From: Zingiber officinale
Lineage: Eukaryota; Streptophyta; Magnoliopsida; Zingiberales; Zingiberaceae
Assembly (NCBI RefSeq): GCF_018446385.1
Contig: NC_055990.1
Coordinates: 130,522,996 to 130,586,995, forward strand
Length of the DNA: 64,000 nt
Reading direction: 5' to 3'
In this document: one piece after another, positions 1 to 14,000 of the stretch
Layout: each line of letters opens with the position of its first letter
Position numbering within the stretch: the first letter of the stretch is position 1
Notes under the pieces: generated by a model
What the model saw: the letters and a program-made list of their open reading frames with translations, nothing else
The model's database searches: none
What the model was told of the DNA's origin: nothing
Made by a program: the position numbers and the translations under genes

Positions 1-660
1 ATACCAATAGACATGCCTAGTAAGATATATCTAACAGCAATAAACATGGAATACAGCTTCCTAATCATATATAGGAAATATGTAAAACTGAAAGGTAACT
101 GAGGAAGCTGTACTCACCAGGAACTCCTATCCAGAATAAAAGGGTCGTCAAACCAGATATACAATATGCCTCCTACATGCATGTCAAACAAATACATCCA
201 CCAAAATGCAGCATATAAGTGGAGCAAACACAAGCAAATAAATGCAATACATGCACATGGTGCCAATGACATGGTCACCCCTGACGTCAATCAGTCATCT
301 CACACACAATGGTGAGACTGAGTGGGTAGGGCTGTGACAACCGTGCACGCTCCTGATGAGCGATCGAGTGGACGGGATTGTCGGAGTACACATACTCCTA
401 CCCCAAATCATAAGTGGGGAGCGAACGCCTCATCTCCCAGACATCACGACGGAGAGGGATCCTCGACGCTACCACACACACACTACCCACGAGCGGACCA
501 ACGAGCATCGAACAGAGCAAACCGACGTACCACACACGCTACCCATGAAGGACCAACAGAGCAATGATGAAATCGGCGATATGCTCTATAATAATGGAGC
601 AGTCTATCACGCAGCATGCAATCATGCGAATGATGCATGAAACTAAGCATGACAATATCC
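1..660. repeat. Unclassified dispersed repeat, copy 1 (cut by window start)
   Basis: This stretch matches about 52270-52905 over several hundred bases. Shared blocks include the phrase 'ggtcacccctgacg', a 'cagtcatctcacacac' block, 'gtgacaaccgtgcac' and 'ccccaaatcataagtggg', in the same order and spacing. No long protein frame crosses it; the short ORFs differ between the two copies, so I treat it as non-coding. The second copy ends where element F was inserted. I cannot tell whether the family is an LTR element or something else. Confidence 0.7.
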
Positions 661-2600
661 TGAACCAAATCCACACATATATATATAAAAATATGTACCC
701 TAGTACAAGTAAGTCAAATCCACAGATCTAGGGTATACAGACCCTCTATGGTATAATAACCTAGGTCCTGAACATATCCACCTCCATAAAATATGTACCA
801 ACAATGTACATGGATCAAAGCAAAAGGTCTAGGTACACAGATCAGGTATGATATAAAAATATAGATACACATGTCAGATAATAAAAATCCAGAGTCTAGT
901 CCTAAACTCAGTAAAGCATGGTATGTCACTTACTCTAGGAACTGAAGTACTCATGGTAAGAATCATGAAGTATAAACATGGATACATAACAAGCGACCAA
1001 ACAGATCATGCTATGGGTATCAAACCGTGACATACCAAAGGCAAACATGATCATTGCTTGCAACTATAAAATACTATGCATATCTAATTGACAATATCAT
1101 AAAAAGATAAGTCAAGAGGTACCCGCCTTTAACTGTAGATCATGTCCAGAAATCCTACGTTGAGACGTTCGTTCCAAAACAAAATCCTGCGATCACATAT
1201 GGTATGATATAACTAGTCAAGTAAGAACTAGTTAGCTAAATTCATCATAAACCAAATAGCTAACTTATCCCAATCTGAATCAGAATCTATATATTAATTC
1301 CATTTCAATTATCAAGCCCAAATCTGGTAGTTAACTAATCTCATTAATCCTGTTAGGTTTAACTCAATCCATAACCTCTTATCATTCCACAACCCAATGT
1401 GTAGCTCAATTAAATTTAACTATTCCACAGCATCTAGTTAACAACTACACCTTTCCAATTTGAATCTACATTCATGTATAAATCAACAACAACTTACCCA
1501 AATCAATGCATTCCATTGCTATCTCATAGCCGGAGAAAGTTGTTGTTGTGAATGTCCAAACCAAGTATCCTACATTACAATCATCACAGTAACATCTTAA
1601 CATTAGATCTAATTCCACCATAAATCCCAATATCTGAAATCATCCCAATTATGGCACAACAACCTCCTTACTAAAAGGAGTCTTACCTTTGCTTGACCCG
1701 TGATCCAGATATCCCGATCCATATTCATCTATTAGATTACCTTACGGTTGGTTACTGTCAAAGGCACTGCTTCTTTTCCATCTCTGCCGGAGGATGATCT
1801 TGAATACTCCTAGATCCGGTGAGAAAGCGTCGTTGGACCTCCTTGTTCCAAATCTGGTGATGAGGAGGGGAAATCGGCCTCCACGAGAAGTAGCTAGGGC
1901 TCGGCTCGAAGAGGAAGAACACCCTCGAGAGGGAGACGATGGCGTTGCTCCAGGAAACGACACTCGTGTGGCATTCGGAAGCTCTCACGAACCGACGTCA
2001 GGGAGAGGTGACCGACCTTCGGCTGAGTTGGGCACGGACACAGTCGATTGAAGGAAGAAGGGGCCGACCGTGGAGATCGACGACGACACTGCTCTGAGAA
2101 GCGGCACTTGGGAATCGACACTTGGAGGCTCTCAAGAATCGGCATCAGTGAGAGGCGATTGTCCTCCGGGCGGTGGTTGGCAGCATCGCGAAGAGAAAAG
2201 GGAAGGAGGAGGAAGAACCGGCGCTGTCGCGAGGTGAGGGGAGAAGGATGGCGGCTCGGGCAGGGTTGTGCGCGAAGAGGGAAAGAAATCGGGAAGGAAA
2301 GAAAGAAAATAGGGAATTAGGGCTAAGTATATACTTAGGGTTAATTTAATCAAACTCTAAGTTAATTCCTCGCTCAACTCCCACTTAAATGGTGCTCCAA
2401 ACAGACTTTTCTCCACCCAACCGATTCATCCCCTCAAAACATGTCATACGAACTCCATTTAAATCTCAGGAAATTCCTAAAAATTCCTGAAAAATCCAAT
2501 AAGATTATTTGTCCAATAATCTTATATTTAAATATTATTTGGATGCTGTATTTTACATTTCCAATGTGGGACTTTGATTGAATCTCAACAATCCTCCCCT
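661..2600. other. Repeat-derived or intergenic DNA, no gene recognised
   Basis: From 661 to about 1740 the sequence is AT-rich and holds no convincing ORF. From about 1750 to 2330 it becomes GC-rich, purine-rich on the plus strand, and open in several frames at once. Those frames (for example 1794-2051 and 2048-2320 on plus, 1894-2145 on minus) overlap each other, are low in complexity and lack any recognisable domain. The segment resembles the transcribed leader of a plant repeat more than a gene. It probably belongs to the same dispersed repeat as 1-660, but the other copy is truncated before this point, so that is inference. Confidence 0.4.
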
Positions 2601-2619
2601 CAAACGAAGGACCACAATT

Positions 2620-2870
2620 ACTCTCATAGTCTGGGCCTCCTCGCGAGCATTTAATTACCCTGACATGCTCTAGGCCTTCCCGCGAGCATCCGCATATCAA
2701 GTCACCCTGATCTGCTTCAGACCTCCCCATGAGCATCCGGTCACCCTGACCTACTAGCGCCTTTGCAAGTATCCGGTTACTTTGACCTGCTCCGAGCCCC
2801 ACACAAGTATCCGATCACCTTGACCTACTTCGGACCTCTCCATGAACATCTGGTCACTCATCCTAGTACT
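2620..2870. repeat. Imperfect short tandem repeats (about 45 bp)
   Basis: A degenerate unit recurs about five times. Each copy holds a 'cctcc..gcgagcatccg' half followed by 'gtcaccctgacctgct'. The copies differ by many substitutions, so the array is old or under no constraint. The motif is reminiscent of the cleaner 41-bp array in the LTR at 53719-53960, which also uses 'tccggtca', but the two are not the same repeat. Confidence 0.55.
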
Positions 2871-2879
2871 ACTCTCGCC

Positions 2880-3221
2880 CAAGCATGTTTAACTTCGGAG
2901 TTCTGATGAAATCCGGTGCATTAGGCCGATTGGATACTCATTTTAATTTACCCTTGTGATTTTTTAAAAAAAATGCTCCTTTGCTTTTTTTTAAAAAAAG
3001 ATTTTTTATTTTTGTTTCTTCATTTTTTCTATTGGCCCAAAACAAAATAGTTCAATTACAAAAAGTTTTTTTTTTTTTTTGTGTGATTTGAATGTACGTC
3101 GATCAATTTATCTATTATTACCAATTAAATAATATAACACATAAAAAATAAATTTACTTTTAAATTATACTTTGATGATCTTTTTACGTTGCATCTGTTG
3201 AAACCTTTAAGTTTTCTTGTA

Positions 3222-3259
<38 letters not shown>

Positions 3260-5045
3260 TAATTAATTTTTTAATAAAATTTTAATAATTACTTACTATT
3301 AATATCAAGTATCTTGATATATATACAATGTACATATAGCATTAATCCAATATATTTTATTTTTACTAAATTATAATTTTTTATAATTTATCTAAAATCT
3401 CATTTAAACCACCAAAGGATATGATCGAACTCAATTAGATTAAATTATTAAAATAATTTATTGATCTCATTTTATTCGGTAAAAAACAAAATTGAACTTT
3501 TAGTCCAATATTAATTAAAATCTTATAATCAATAAAAATATCCTCTCGATAACAAATATTTTTTTACTTTTTTTTTGTTTATTTCCTTTCCCGAGCTTTG
3601 GTAAATAATAAAATTGTTACATGTGGCCTTATGGCCATAAGTTAATGTCGCAAAAAATAGTCTTAGGATAGGGGAATGAAGAGGTTTGATGAGTAGAGAG
3701 AGAGATGGATGATGAGGGGATTCAATAATCTAGTTCAAGATTTTTTATTTCATTTTTATAAACATTTTTTTAAATTTTTTATTATAGAATAGACTGAATC
3801 TAATTTTGGAAAATGACAAAGAGAATTAATTTTTAAAATCTTTTACTCTTTATTGTTGAATCGGATAAATAATTAATTTAAGAAATGAGAAATTACTCTT
3901 TCATCATTTCTGTTTCACCTAAATTGAATGGAAATTAAAATTACAATGATTCAACCTTGGTCGAGTTGAATGAGTTGATCAAGTGACGTTGGTTAGTCCG
4001 ATTTACTAAAGTGGTTCAGACAAAGCAAGTTGAACTAGTAAATCGGTTGATCTATATATCTGAGTAAATTGAATAAGGAAACCGACTAAATTTGTCTGAG
4101 CAAATTTACCAGACAGTCAACTGATAGTTTTCTAACAAGTGCAATGTTAGTTTTATAATAGTTTTTGATGTTATTCTGCTGTAGTAGAAGATAATTATAT
4201 ACCCGTCTCAAATATTTTGTAAGGTCCATTTTAGGGAGATAATTTACCAGATCAGTTTATACCCCACCATTAAGTTAGTTAAGAGATGAAAAAAAACTTT
4301 TAAGAATATGTATTCTTCGAAAATTAATCCTAACTCTATTATAATAGGATCCATAACCTAATCAAGCATGCTAAATAAATCAAATAAATTAGACACTCAA
4401 TACATCAAATTGATTAAATAAATAATTCAAATATTTATATCATTAATATTATAACCAAATAAATAAATAAAATAAAATAAAATATTTCTCTTTTAATTTT
4501 ATTTCCAATCACATTTTAGTATCATTTCATTTCATTTCCATTATACTCGACTCCACCATCAGTATACCAATAGAAATATTAAATTAATGGAACCCCACCA
4601 TTCTAGTAACAATCGAGTCATCCACTAGAACGTCTATGTGAAGGAAAACACTTTATTCTGGCTGATTCATTCTTTTTCCGAGTTGTCATGGCTACTAAAA
4701 AAAAATTAAGAAAACGACAACTGTTCTTGATAGCCTGCATAATCACTCACCCAAATACAGAAAAGCTCTCTGTTCAATCAATTATCAGAGGCGCGCAAAG
4801 TAAAATAATAAAGGTAACACAAGGATATCGAATTACCACGCATTAGACAGATCTGTTCTCTAAACAAATTTATCTTTTAGTGTTTTCTAAACAAGTTATC
4901 AGTAGTTCAAGATTCATTACCCAAAATCCAAGGAGATGCATCCAATATATATAACACTAAAAGCCAACAGATTTTGCGTGAGTTGGTTATATAGCTAGTT
5001 CTTAAATCGATAGCGCCCCTCAGGTAAAATAGCTAGTTCTTAAAT
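2880..5045. other. AT-rich intergenic DNA with poly-T and (TA)n tracts
   Basis: No reading frame with coding character is visible. The stretch holds several poly-T and poly-A runs (near 2960-3000 and 3065-3085) and a TA dinucleotide run at about 3228-3253. Its right part lies directly downstream of the stop codon of the minus-strand caprin-like gene, so roughly the last 100-300 bases before 5046 should contain that gene's 3' untranslated region and polyadenylation site. I could not fix the exact site. Confidence 0.6.
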
Positions 5046-8000
5046 CTAGGCACTAGTATCCAGCTCAAGATTGGAAGGGGCATGACTTCCGTGATTAGTA
5101 TAATTAGCTGAACCACCAGATCGACCCCCTCTTCCCTTAGCACTATAATAGTTTCTAGGGTAGTAGTTGGAGTCATAGTACTGACTCCAGCCATTCTGGT
5201 AGCTGTCATTCCCACCTCGGCCACCACGATAACCTCTCCTGCCTCCAGGACCACCAATACCACCACGAACTCCACCTCGATTATTGTGGTAAGGCCTACG
5301 CGAATGATATTGGTGTTCTTTCTGCTCCACATCCCTAGCATTTAGGTTTTCTGAAACTATTTCTGGTTTTTCTTGCTCTTGGTTGGATACAGCAACTGCT
5401 GGAAAGCTGACGGTGTCTATTTCATCCTGCAAGTGGAACCAAAAGAAAGAAACATGTAGAAAATTGAAGATCAATTTTAGTTGGGACAAAAAAGGATTGA
5501 GTTGTAGCGGTTACAATGATTAGTTGTTCATCAGCAAGGCCAAGTTCATGATCAGGGTAAACTTCATTTGGTTGAAATTCTTGCTGTTCATCCTCCTGCA
5601 GTAAAACAAACATCAGATTTCACTGCGTTCCACAAATATTATAAAACAAACAAGATTCTCATTTCGAAAAAAGAAAGGAAAATTTTGACGCTAGCAATAG
5701 GTAAAAGTTAAAACAAATGTATTATCAGGAATACAAGGCACAAAGAATAAATATCAATACGGATTTAAGAGCAATTGTAGACTACGATTGTTTCATACTT
5801 TCTTTATCTAATTTTGTCTATATCATGTCATATTAAAAGCTTATTTTGAACAAGAGCCAAGTCTAATGATAAAGGAGATCCATTCTAGTTTGTCCCATTC
5901 TCCAATTCTCCCACCAACCTCTTCCATCTCTTTCTATTTTTAATCCTTCAATTGGTATCATAGCAAACTGATCCAAGACTTCTGTCTCACCTTCTTCCTC
6001 TTCTTCTCCTTTCCGGATACCCCTTTTCTTTCGCTTCCCTATCTTATCTTCATCTTCTCTAAAATACTAACTTCTCTTCTATATTCCCCTGCCCCTCTTC
6101 TCTTTTTCCAAGTCCTTATTCTACATTTAATGATTTTCCCCTACATCAACAGCCGTCTGTCTAAGCTATTCACACACTCTTGGACAAAGCTCACAGCCAA
6201 TTGTTATTTGGCCTTCTCATCCTCAACATTGCTCATCCCCAACTTTGGCCACTTAAAGGCTCAAACCTGACTCAAACCCTGAATCGGATATGCTTCTCAA
6301 AATCCAATATATTTTAGTTACTTTTTGACGTGCAGCATGCAGACAATGGAAATGGCACTTTGTTTAATGTTGGGTGCATAGCAGAATAGTCATAACGTAT
6401 ACAGATTATAGAATCAATTTTAGGTATACTGTGTTCCAAATTAACTACTTATAAATACTGAATAAATGTTTGGCATTCGATCAATTAAACTAATCTGTTC
6501 TACAGAAAACACACACACCAAATAGTGTATATTTTTTTCTAAGGTCTAATTACTTGGATGAAGATCTGGAAGAGATAAGGAACAATCTCACAAAATTGCA
6601 TATGTAACTCCATCATTTATGTATATTTTTGTCACTTTCCCTCCTCTCTTTCATATATTCCATCATAGTAATCAGCCCTAAGAGAATAAAGCACTAACAA
6701 TGTTTTGATAGCAAACTATAAGAAGAAGAGTCGTGTGAGAAAAAAAAACACAATATATGAAAGGATAAATTTACATGCCTTAGTCCTGCATATAGAAAGT
6801 TTCTTCGACTTAAAACCAAGAACCACTAGATGAAGAGGAATAAATGTGTAGTACCAAAGCATACCCCTTAAAAAGGTAAACTTAAAAGAACTACAGAACA
6901 TCAAGTAGTTCTATTTTCTTGTGTCAATTTGATTAATTAAAAATCTGTAAAAAAATTAACACCTTTCTAGTGAATGGTTGACAATGGAAGGTGCATGTGC
7001 AAATTTTACATCTAAATTTTCATGCGCATAGAATGAGCTCTACATTAGCTACTCCAAGTACAAAAAGCATAAAAGTCATGTCACATGTCTAATTTAAGTT
7101 AGCAACACTAGGCAGAGAAAGAATAATAAATTCAGGAAACACCTAAGAAAACATCAAATGGCAGCAGAAGACACTCTTTTGTAACAGTTAAAAATAAAAT
7201 TTTATTTCATTTTACTTTTCCATATATTCAAATTTGGCTTCACTTTATTCAATGTTTACTGTTACAAGGTTGAATCTAAGGCTTGATTTTCCTGAAGGAT
7301 AAGTTGCAAACAGAATAGGAGCAAGATATAAGTCAACAGATAGATCATCCTTCAGTTGTTTCAATTTATGGAAAGATAAGTATTTGAATGAATAAACTTG
7401 AGCATCTATCCATTGTAACTCATCCACCACCACATCGAAAACTAATGGAAACTTGGTGAACATTAAAAAATCATCTGTGACCTCTCCCTATATGCGTTAA
7501 ATAGAATAACTTGAAGAAAAATTCATTTTTAATCCTTTCCCTCCATTCTTCATATATACCCTTGTTTTTCATTTTTTTTTAGGAAGGAAACAATGAAAAG
7601 ATGGAACTCCAAAGAAAGAAAATGCCGGTCCATAGAATATGGGGCCTACAAGCAACCCATTTGTTGTTACAAAAATAGCACAGTATAAAACTAAGATATT
7701 TCAACATGACAAAATGAATTATTAGATTGCTTAAATAATATTAGCAATCCTGGAGTCTCTGTTGCAGACAGCGGAAGTAACATGGTAATAGTATTAGATA
7801 TAAGGTATTGTGAATTTCATGGTTTCAAGCACTGATAGGTAGTGCCCAGCAATGTTAAAATATATCATTCAAATTGTTGACCGATATATGGGTAAATTTC
7901 ATTGTGTCGCCATAGTGACACAAGTTCAGTGATACCAACTAATACAGGCCCGTCTCAACCAATCTCGTTTGGCTCCATCCCATGACTAATCATTTGATTT

Positions 8001-11000
8001 TGTCACAGAAAGGAGAAGCAATATGAGGGAAGGGAAAGTGAGGAAACACCAACAAAGCACATCATCAATAAAGAAGAGCGATCAAATCAGAGTAGGAGAA
8101 GACAATATGTATCCATATCATATAGTCTAGTTCTCCATGGTTAATCATGATATACATATGTATTACATGAACAAACCAATTCCAATACTAAAAATGTCCT
8201 AAGAGATTTAATCTAGGTTTCGGAAAATTCTCATAGAATATGAAGGATCTAATGCTCTCATTCAATTCACGACACTCATTTCTGTATAGTAAGGCATAAC
8301 CCTTAGTGTTTGTTATATTTTTACAACTTGGTAACCTAAAATTTAAATTCAATTAACAATTTAATTGCTATAGGCTTATACAACCTAACTGGAAGATGAT
8401 CAAAATATTAAAATTCATTTAAGTTGATTGTAGCATATTTTTGAAATGTGTCTGCATCACACATTACTAAAACTATATCATTTCGGTCTGAGATCAAAAC
8501 TTTGCACAAAATGGTATTGTAAAGCATTGCAGATTTATTTCCATATAGATATACAACTATATGTACCTATAAATCTATAATTATTCCCAGTTATTTAATA
8601 CAATCTATTTCTTCATAGTATCAAATTCCCATTTCAAGGTCAAAGTTTTCCACAAATTATCCCCTTAAGGGTAGGTGAACGACCTCCCCTCTCATCTTTC
8701 AAAACTTTTCCTCCGACCCAAACACTCTCATCTTTTTAACCTCGAATTTAACATAGTATCATATCCCCAATTCAAAGATTGGAAAGAGATATCTATTTTT
8801 ACTCTAGGACCCTTAAATGCTTTCTTTTTCCATCATACTATTGCCGTTATTGTATGTGCCACTTATAGGAGAAGCCCACTTGAGAGACTTGCTTGTGAGA
8901 TCTTGTTTTTCCTCCTAGTTCCAAATAATTTTTCTCTTCTTTCTTTATGCTCATCCATCTTCTCTTTATCCTCTCAATTATTGATGCTTTCAAGGAATCA
9001 TCGCCTATGTACTCCATCAACTATTTCCAAAGCTTTGATAATTTGAGATTGAGGGGATTATTAGTTGTTGTGCTTTGTTAACTACTTAAATCTTTTTCAC
9101 CTACATGTGAATATCATATTTTTTTTTCCATTTCATTATGGTCATTTCTTAGTTTATACAACAAACAAAACATAGATAGTACCTATGCTGCAATTTGAAG
9201 TGCTAAAAGCATTAGATATTATTTGGATTTAGTCCCATACTGGTCATACATGTATACGAAATGATTCCTTATGGCATATATAATATTTTTCCTTTATCAA
9301 ACTCAACAAAGCAAAATGATATTTATCCAATAAGCACATTATCATAATTGATCAAGTTCACATCAAGTTCCAAAAGCAACTCATGCAACTGCTGGCAATG
9401 TGTATCATAATACTTTATCATATAATACCAGTCCAAATTTGGCTGGCGTGATGGAGGTGCTAACCATATTATGTTCCAACTTTACCATATCAAGTTCCAG
9501 GTCACATGTCAAAGACATGGATATCAAAGCTCTTAGAGAAGTATTTATGAGGGTTCTCAAATTTATGAACTATTTAATATATTTTACTCGTAGACAACAG
9601 GTTGACAAGCTCAAAACTATAATATGGTTAATTGGCATACCACCGATCTAAAAAAGTTGGATACATCATAATATACTCAATGTAAAACCCCTAAAAATTA
9701 GCATGTCTCTCTTAATATGCTCGATAGAATTATTGTACTGAGGAAAGAAATACAACAACAACGACAAACAACAACCCAACCTTATCCCACTAAGTGGAGT
9801 CAGTTAATTCATGATGATTCCCACTATTGAGGAAAGAAAGAGATAAAAAAACCAACTCAATAGGTTGATGAGCTGATTCATGCTCAAATTGATTGGCTTA
9901 CCACTTGACCAAAAGCACAAGCTATTAGGAAAGGGACCAATTTATATATTTGTATCCTTTATACTGTATTTTCATGTGTAAGCGGGTATAGTTCATTTGA
10001 TTGAAAATACAACATAAGAATTAATGAGAAAATACTTTTTACATAACCACTTATCACAAAAGCTTGAATCGCTAGAGAAGAGATTATTTATGTACTTATA
10101 TTAACTATATCTAGAAACATACTAGTAGATACCTCAATAGAACTATCAAGCAATTTGCCAATTGATAAAAAAGAGTCTCATATTCTTGATTGGTCATCTC
10201 TTTATATTTATTTTAGTTTTTAGACTCTTAAACTACTATAAAAAATTCTAAGAATTTGAGTCAAGATTATAAACCGTGATTCCAGGGATAGGTGATTAGC
10301 TAATCGCTTAGCGCCTAGGAAGTAGTCGGGCACCTAATCAAGAACCTAGAAGACCAACATTAGAATATTATTACAATAGACACTGAAATTTACAATCATT
10401 TATCACATTACTGAAACTCAGAATCCACATATCAACAAAATATATCTTATTTCACATTGCAACTAATCATGCAAAAACTACAACAAAGCATAAGATTCTT
10501 AATGACAAATCCACATTGTAAGAAAACACATAGCAAATTCATAATTAGTGCCGTCATAATATAATATCCGGCCTTTTCATCAAGCCACTAAACCGCCTTT
10601 TCCATTATTAAATGCACCTTCCTAAATTAACCCTTAATCCCTAATCCAATTGACCTAGTTATGCCTAAGCAACATAGACAAATTGTCGAGGTTGATTACT
10701 TGATTTTTGAAGCACCCGCCTAAAAATGGTCACCTATAATGCAAGCAAAGCAGAGATCTATCAAAACCACGAAGGTAGCTGCCTAGGCCACTTTTTTGAA
10801 ATCATGTTTTGGGTCACAACTAATGGCACATGATAAGCTTCTCTAAGGGAGGAAGTCAGTAGGAGAGTTTCTGATGTAGTCTTAGGTCCCACTTAAGAAT
10901 TCTTTTATCTTGCAAGAAGGATCTCTAAGTGAGGTAGAAAATGTGTCTATTATATGAATAGTAGCATGCTCAATGTTTCTCATATCAAGAAGCTCCTTTG

Positions 11001-14000
11001 GAATTAGGTCTTGAGAGTCAATTAAAGGTTCTCTGGTCTTGGAGAAGGGTCACTAAATAAGGTAAAAGCTTTGATTATTATCTCTTGAGGTATTAAGTTT
11101 TGTATCTCTTACATTATCTTTAGTTTCCTTTTCAAGTTAAGTCTGAGGAAAGTAATCCTGTGACTATTCTAGAATTAAAATTAAAAAAAAAAAATCAAGT
11201 TCTTTAATCTTAGAGGAAGGGTAATTAGATTATATGTGAGCTCCAACTAGTATCTCTTGGAATACTAAGTTGGATCTTTCAATTTAAGTACAAGGGGTTT
11301 TGATTTGTTTGCTATGAGTTATAATTAGTCCTGTTTCAGATTCATTAGGTTTGACAAGATTAAACTTAATAGTACTCTCATTATTTAGAGGCATATATGC
11401 TTACCCTCCATTGTATCTAACAAATAGATCATAAACCAAGTTAGAGGCAACATACACGGGAAAATCATCATGCCAAATTTTTGTCACTAGTTTTTCATTT
11501 TGATGAACTAATCAACCTCTCTAGTGACTCATAAAGAGGTGCTCATTGGTGACTCATAAAGAGGTACAATTCACCTAAGAAATTTTGCATGGGCAAGGAT
11601 GTTATTAAAGTTCAAGTTGTATTCCAGTGATTGTTGTAGTGGAGATTGTTAAGGATCCACTTATGATTAGGTAAATGTACAAGGACCTGGATGTAAATAG
11701 TATTAATCTAAAACATCTATAAAGGTAGAGACACTTTTGAATTTTCCCCCAATACATAGAGATTATGTTTATGTGAAGATAAGATCATGCATTTCCACAT
11801 GTAACCTGTTATGGATGTCAATACAAAAGTATCCTAAATTCTATCTCTGATGATTCACCTAAAGAATTAACTAATTTCTCTTCATCTTTAACCACTCAGC
11901 TCTTGATTGTACCAGTATTAGGATCTTTCCTAGACATTCAGTGCTGTAATTGTTGGTCAGAATGCATAATAGGATTTGAAATGAATTTCCTTATCTGAGT
12001 GATTTATTTGTGTTGAACTCTTCCTTATGAATTATCAAATGGCTTCAAGAAATTGATAAATCTGCAAAAGGTAACAGATTATTAGAACTTTCTTGGTTGT
12101 TAAATTTAGTCTACAGATTCAACTCCCATTAATAGCAGCTACATTTCTCTCATTTTGTGGTGGCAGTTCATCATGATTTAGTTGTCAGATAACAACGAGA
12201 GGAGGAGAGGGAAAGCGAAAACAAAAAATGGAAATCCAAGCTTCCTCATTCTTACTGAGTTTTATTTAACACTTGTTTAAGTTTTTACTCTTCAAAAATG
12301 AAGATTCTTATTAATCATATTAGTCTGAAAATAGTTTTCAGTATACCAAAAGTACAAAAAGTTGGGTTATACAATAATCCTTTAAATTTTTCCCCCAAAA
12401 AACACACACAAAAAAAGATGAAGACAGCTTTAAGTTAGGTTACTTCATCTCAATATGGCAATCTTTTAACAAATAATTTCTTAAAATTTGCTCCCAATGA
12501 TTCACTTTCTACATACAACCAATACAGAGACTATGTTGTTTGTGTCATTATAGCTAAACCCAAATGTTATACTCTACAGAAGAATAATTGCTAAAAGTGA
12601 TGAGTTATAATTCAAATATCAACCAAAACTTAGAAATCAGAATTAGAAAAGGAAAAAAAATGCTAGATTTCAATCCAAAAATTCAAATGTCCCCATTAAA
12701 TCCCTGCATCACAGGGTCACCAGAGTACCTCATGGGAAAAATGCAGTATGGAGGAGCTATAGGCCTGTTGCTGATGTAGCAGTTTTGTCACAGTTCTCTT
12801 TTCTAGCAATAAATGTAAGATCCCCACAAGCCTCACTCTCTTCAATCACATAATTGTCAAGATTCAAGCTTAAAATCACATTGAAAAAGCTTCTAAAAGT
12901 GAATAAGATGCTTTGAGGGTCATTTTAACACACTTAATAATCCTTACCCACATATTTTGCTGCACTAGTGGGATAAGAGGTCAAAACCTGCATAACTGGA
13001 ATATGTAATGTAGCAAACCCACAAAACATAAAATGGAAAACAAATTTCTCTTTTTCTAGCATAGCAACCATCCTATGTTTGAGTAAATTCCTAGGGAGCA
13101 TTCACCAACAATAATCAGTAGTTATTAGGACCCAAATGTCCGCAATTGATGCAACACAGTTTCTACTTCAAAAATTTTCACTTCTCAAAGTAGAGTGGAT
13201 CCATTGGGTAAGCATATGAATGACAAAGACATGACAAGATAAGCTGAATGAATAAAATATAAATTAAAGGAAAATTAAAAATTAGCTCATACAAGAAAAA
13301 CCATAAAATTTCACATTCACCTCAGGCACAACTCGAATTTGGACATCTTTAGATTGTCCTGATGAGGGCACTGTCGTTGCCTCACTAATATGAACCTGAC
13401 AAGAAGCACCATACTTCCCCACAGCAGCTGCCACATCACCAGGGGCCTTCATTTCTGGCGTAGTGGTGAAGTAGTCCGAAGCCAAAATCTTGTTCAACTT
13501 TTCTCTCAATCCAGAATCTAAATTGTCCACAACATGTACGTCAAAACCAATAAACAATGCAGAAAAAGAAACCTATCATCCACATATAACCAAAGGGCAC
13601 TAACAGGTGAGCGATGTCCCAGGCTGGATAGGCTGATCAGCGTTCATAAGCCAGAGCTTTGCGTGCTGAAGGCAGGCGTGGAGAGCGTCCTTATGCGAGA
13701 CAACTGAATAGACCGGCCGCGAAGTGAGAAAGGAGCCAAGCGTCGATATCGCATCGAGATCCTGCTCGCCAAGGAGGTCGGTGGCATCGTCCGTCACGTA
13801 GTCGTAGGTCAAGCAGCAGCCACGCTCGTGAGTCCTGGTCAACATCATCGCCGCAAACTCGCTCTGCGGCTTGACATCGAACAGGCACCCGAAATAGGCC
13901 AAGGTCAAAATGTCAATCACGGCCCGATCCGGCTCTTCCTTGTCATCAGCAGGGATAGGGGTTTCTTCTTGAGGGGTAGAGAGAGGAGGAGGAGGAGATA

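Noticed and set aside
1742..2353. Several overlapping ORFs of 70-90 codons on both strands
   Set aside because: They overlap each other in several frames in a GC-rich, low-complexity stretch, and none has a domain. Open frames here follow from base composition.
7245..7463. 72-codon minus-strand ORF in the large intron
   Set aside because: The peptide looks somewhat protein-like, but no domain is recognisable and no splice sites fit it to the host gene phases. It may be a decayed pseudogene piece.
8675..9046. 123-codon plus-strand ORF in the large intron
   Set aside because: Hydrophobic, low-complexity product in AT-rich DNA without known motifs; likely chance.
10850..11520. Possible LINE-type remnant in the large intron
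   Set aside because: A weak minus-strand resemblance (KIWHDDFPVYV) could not be extended to any catalytic motif.
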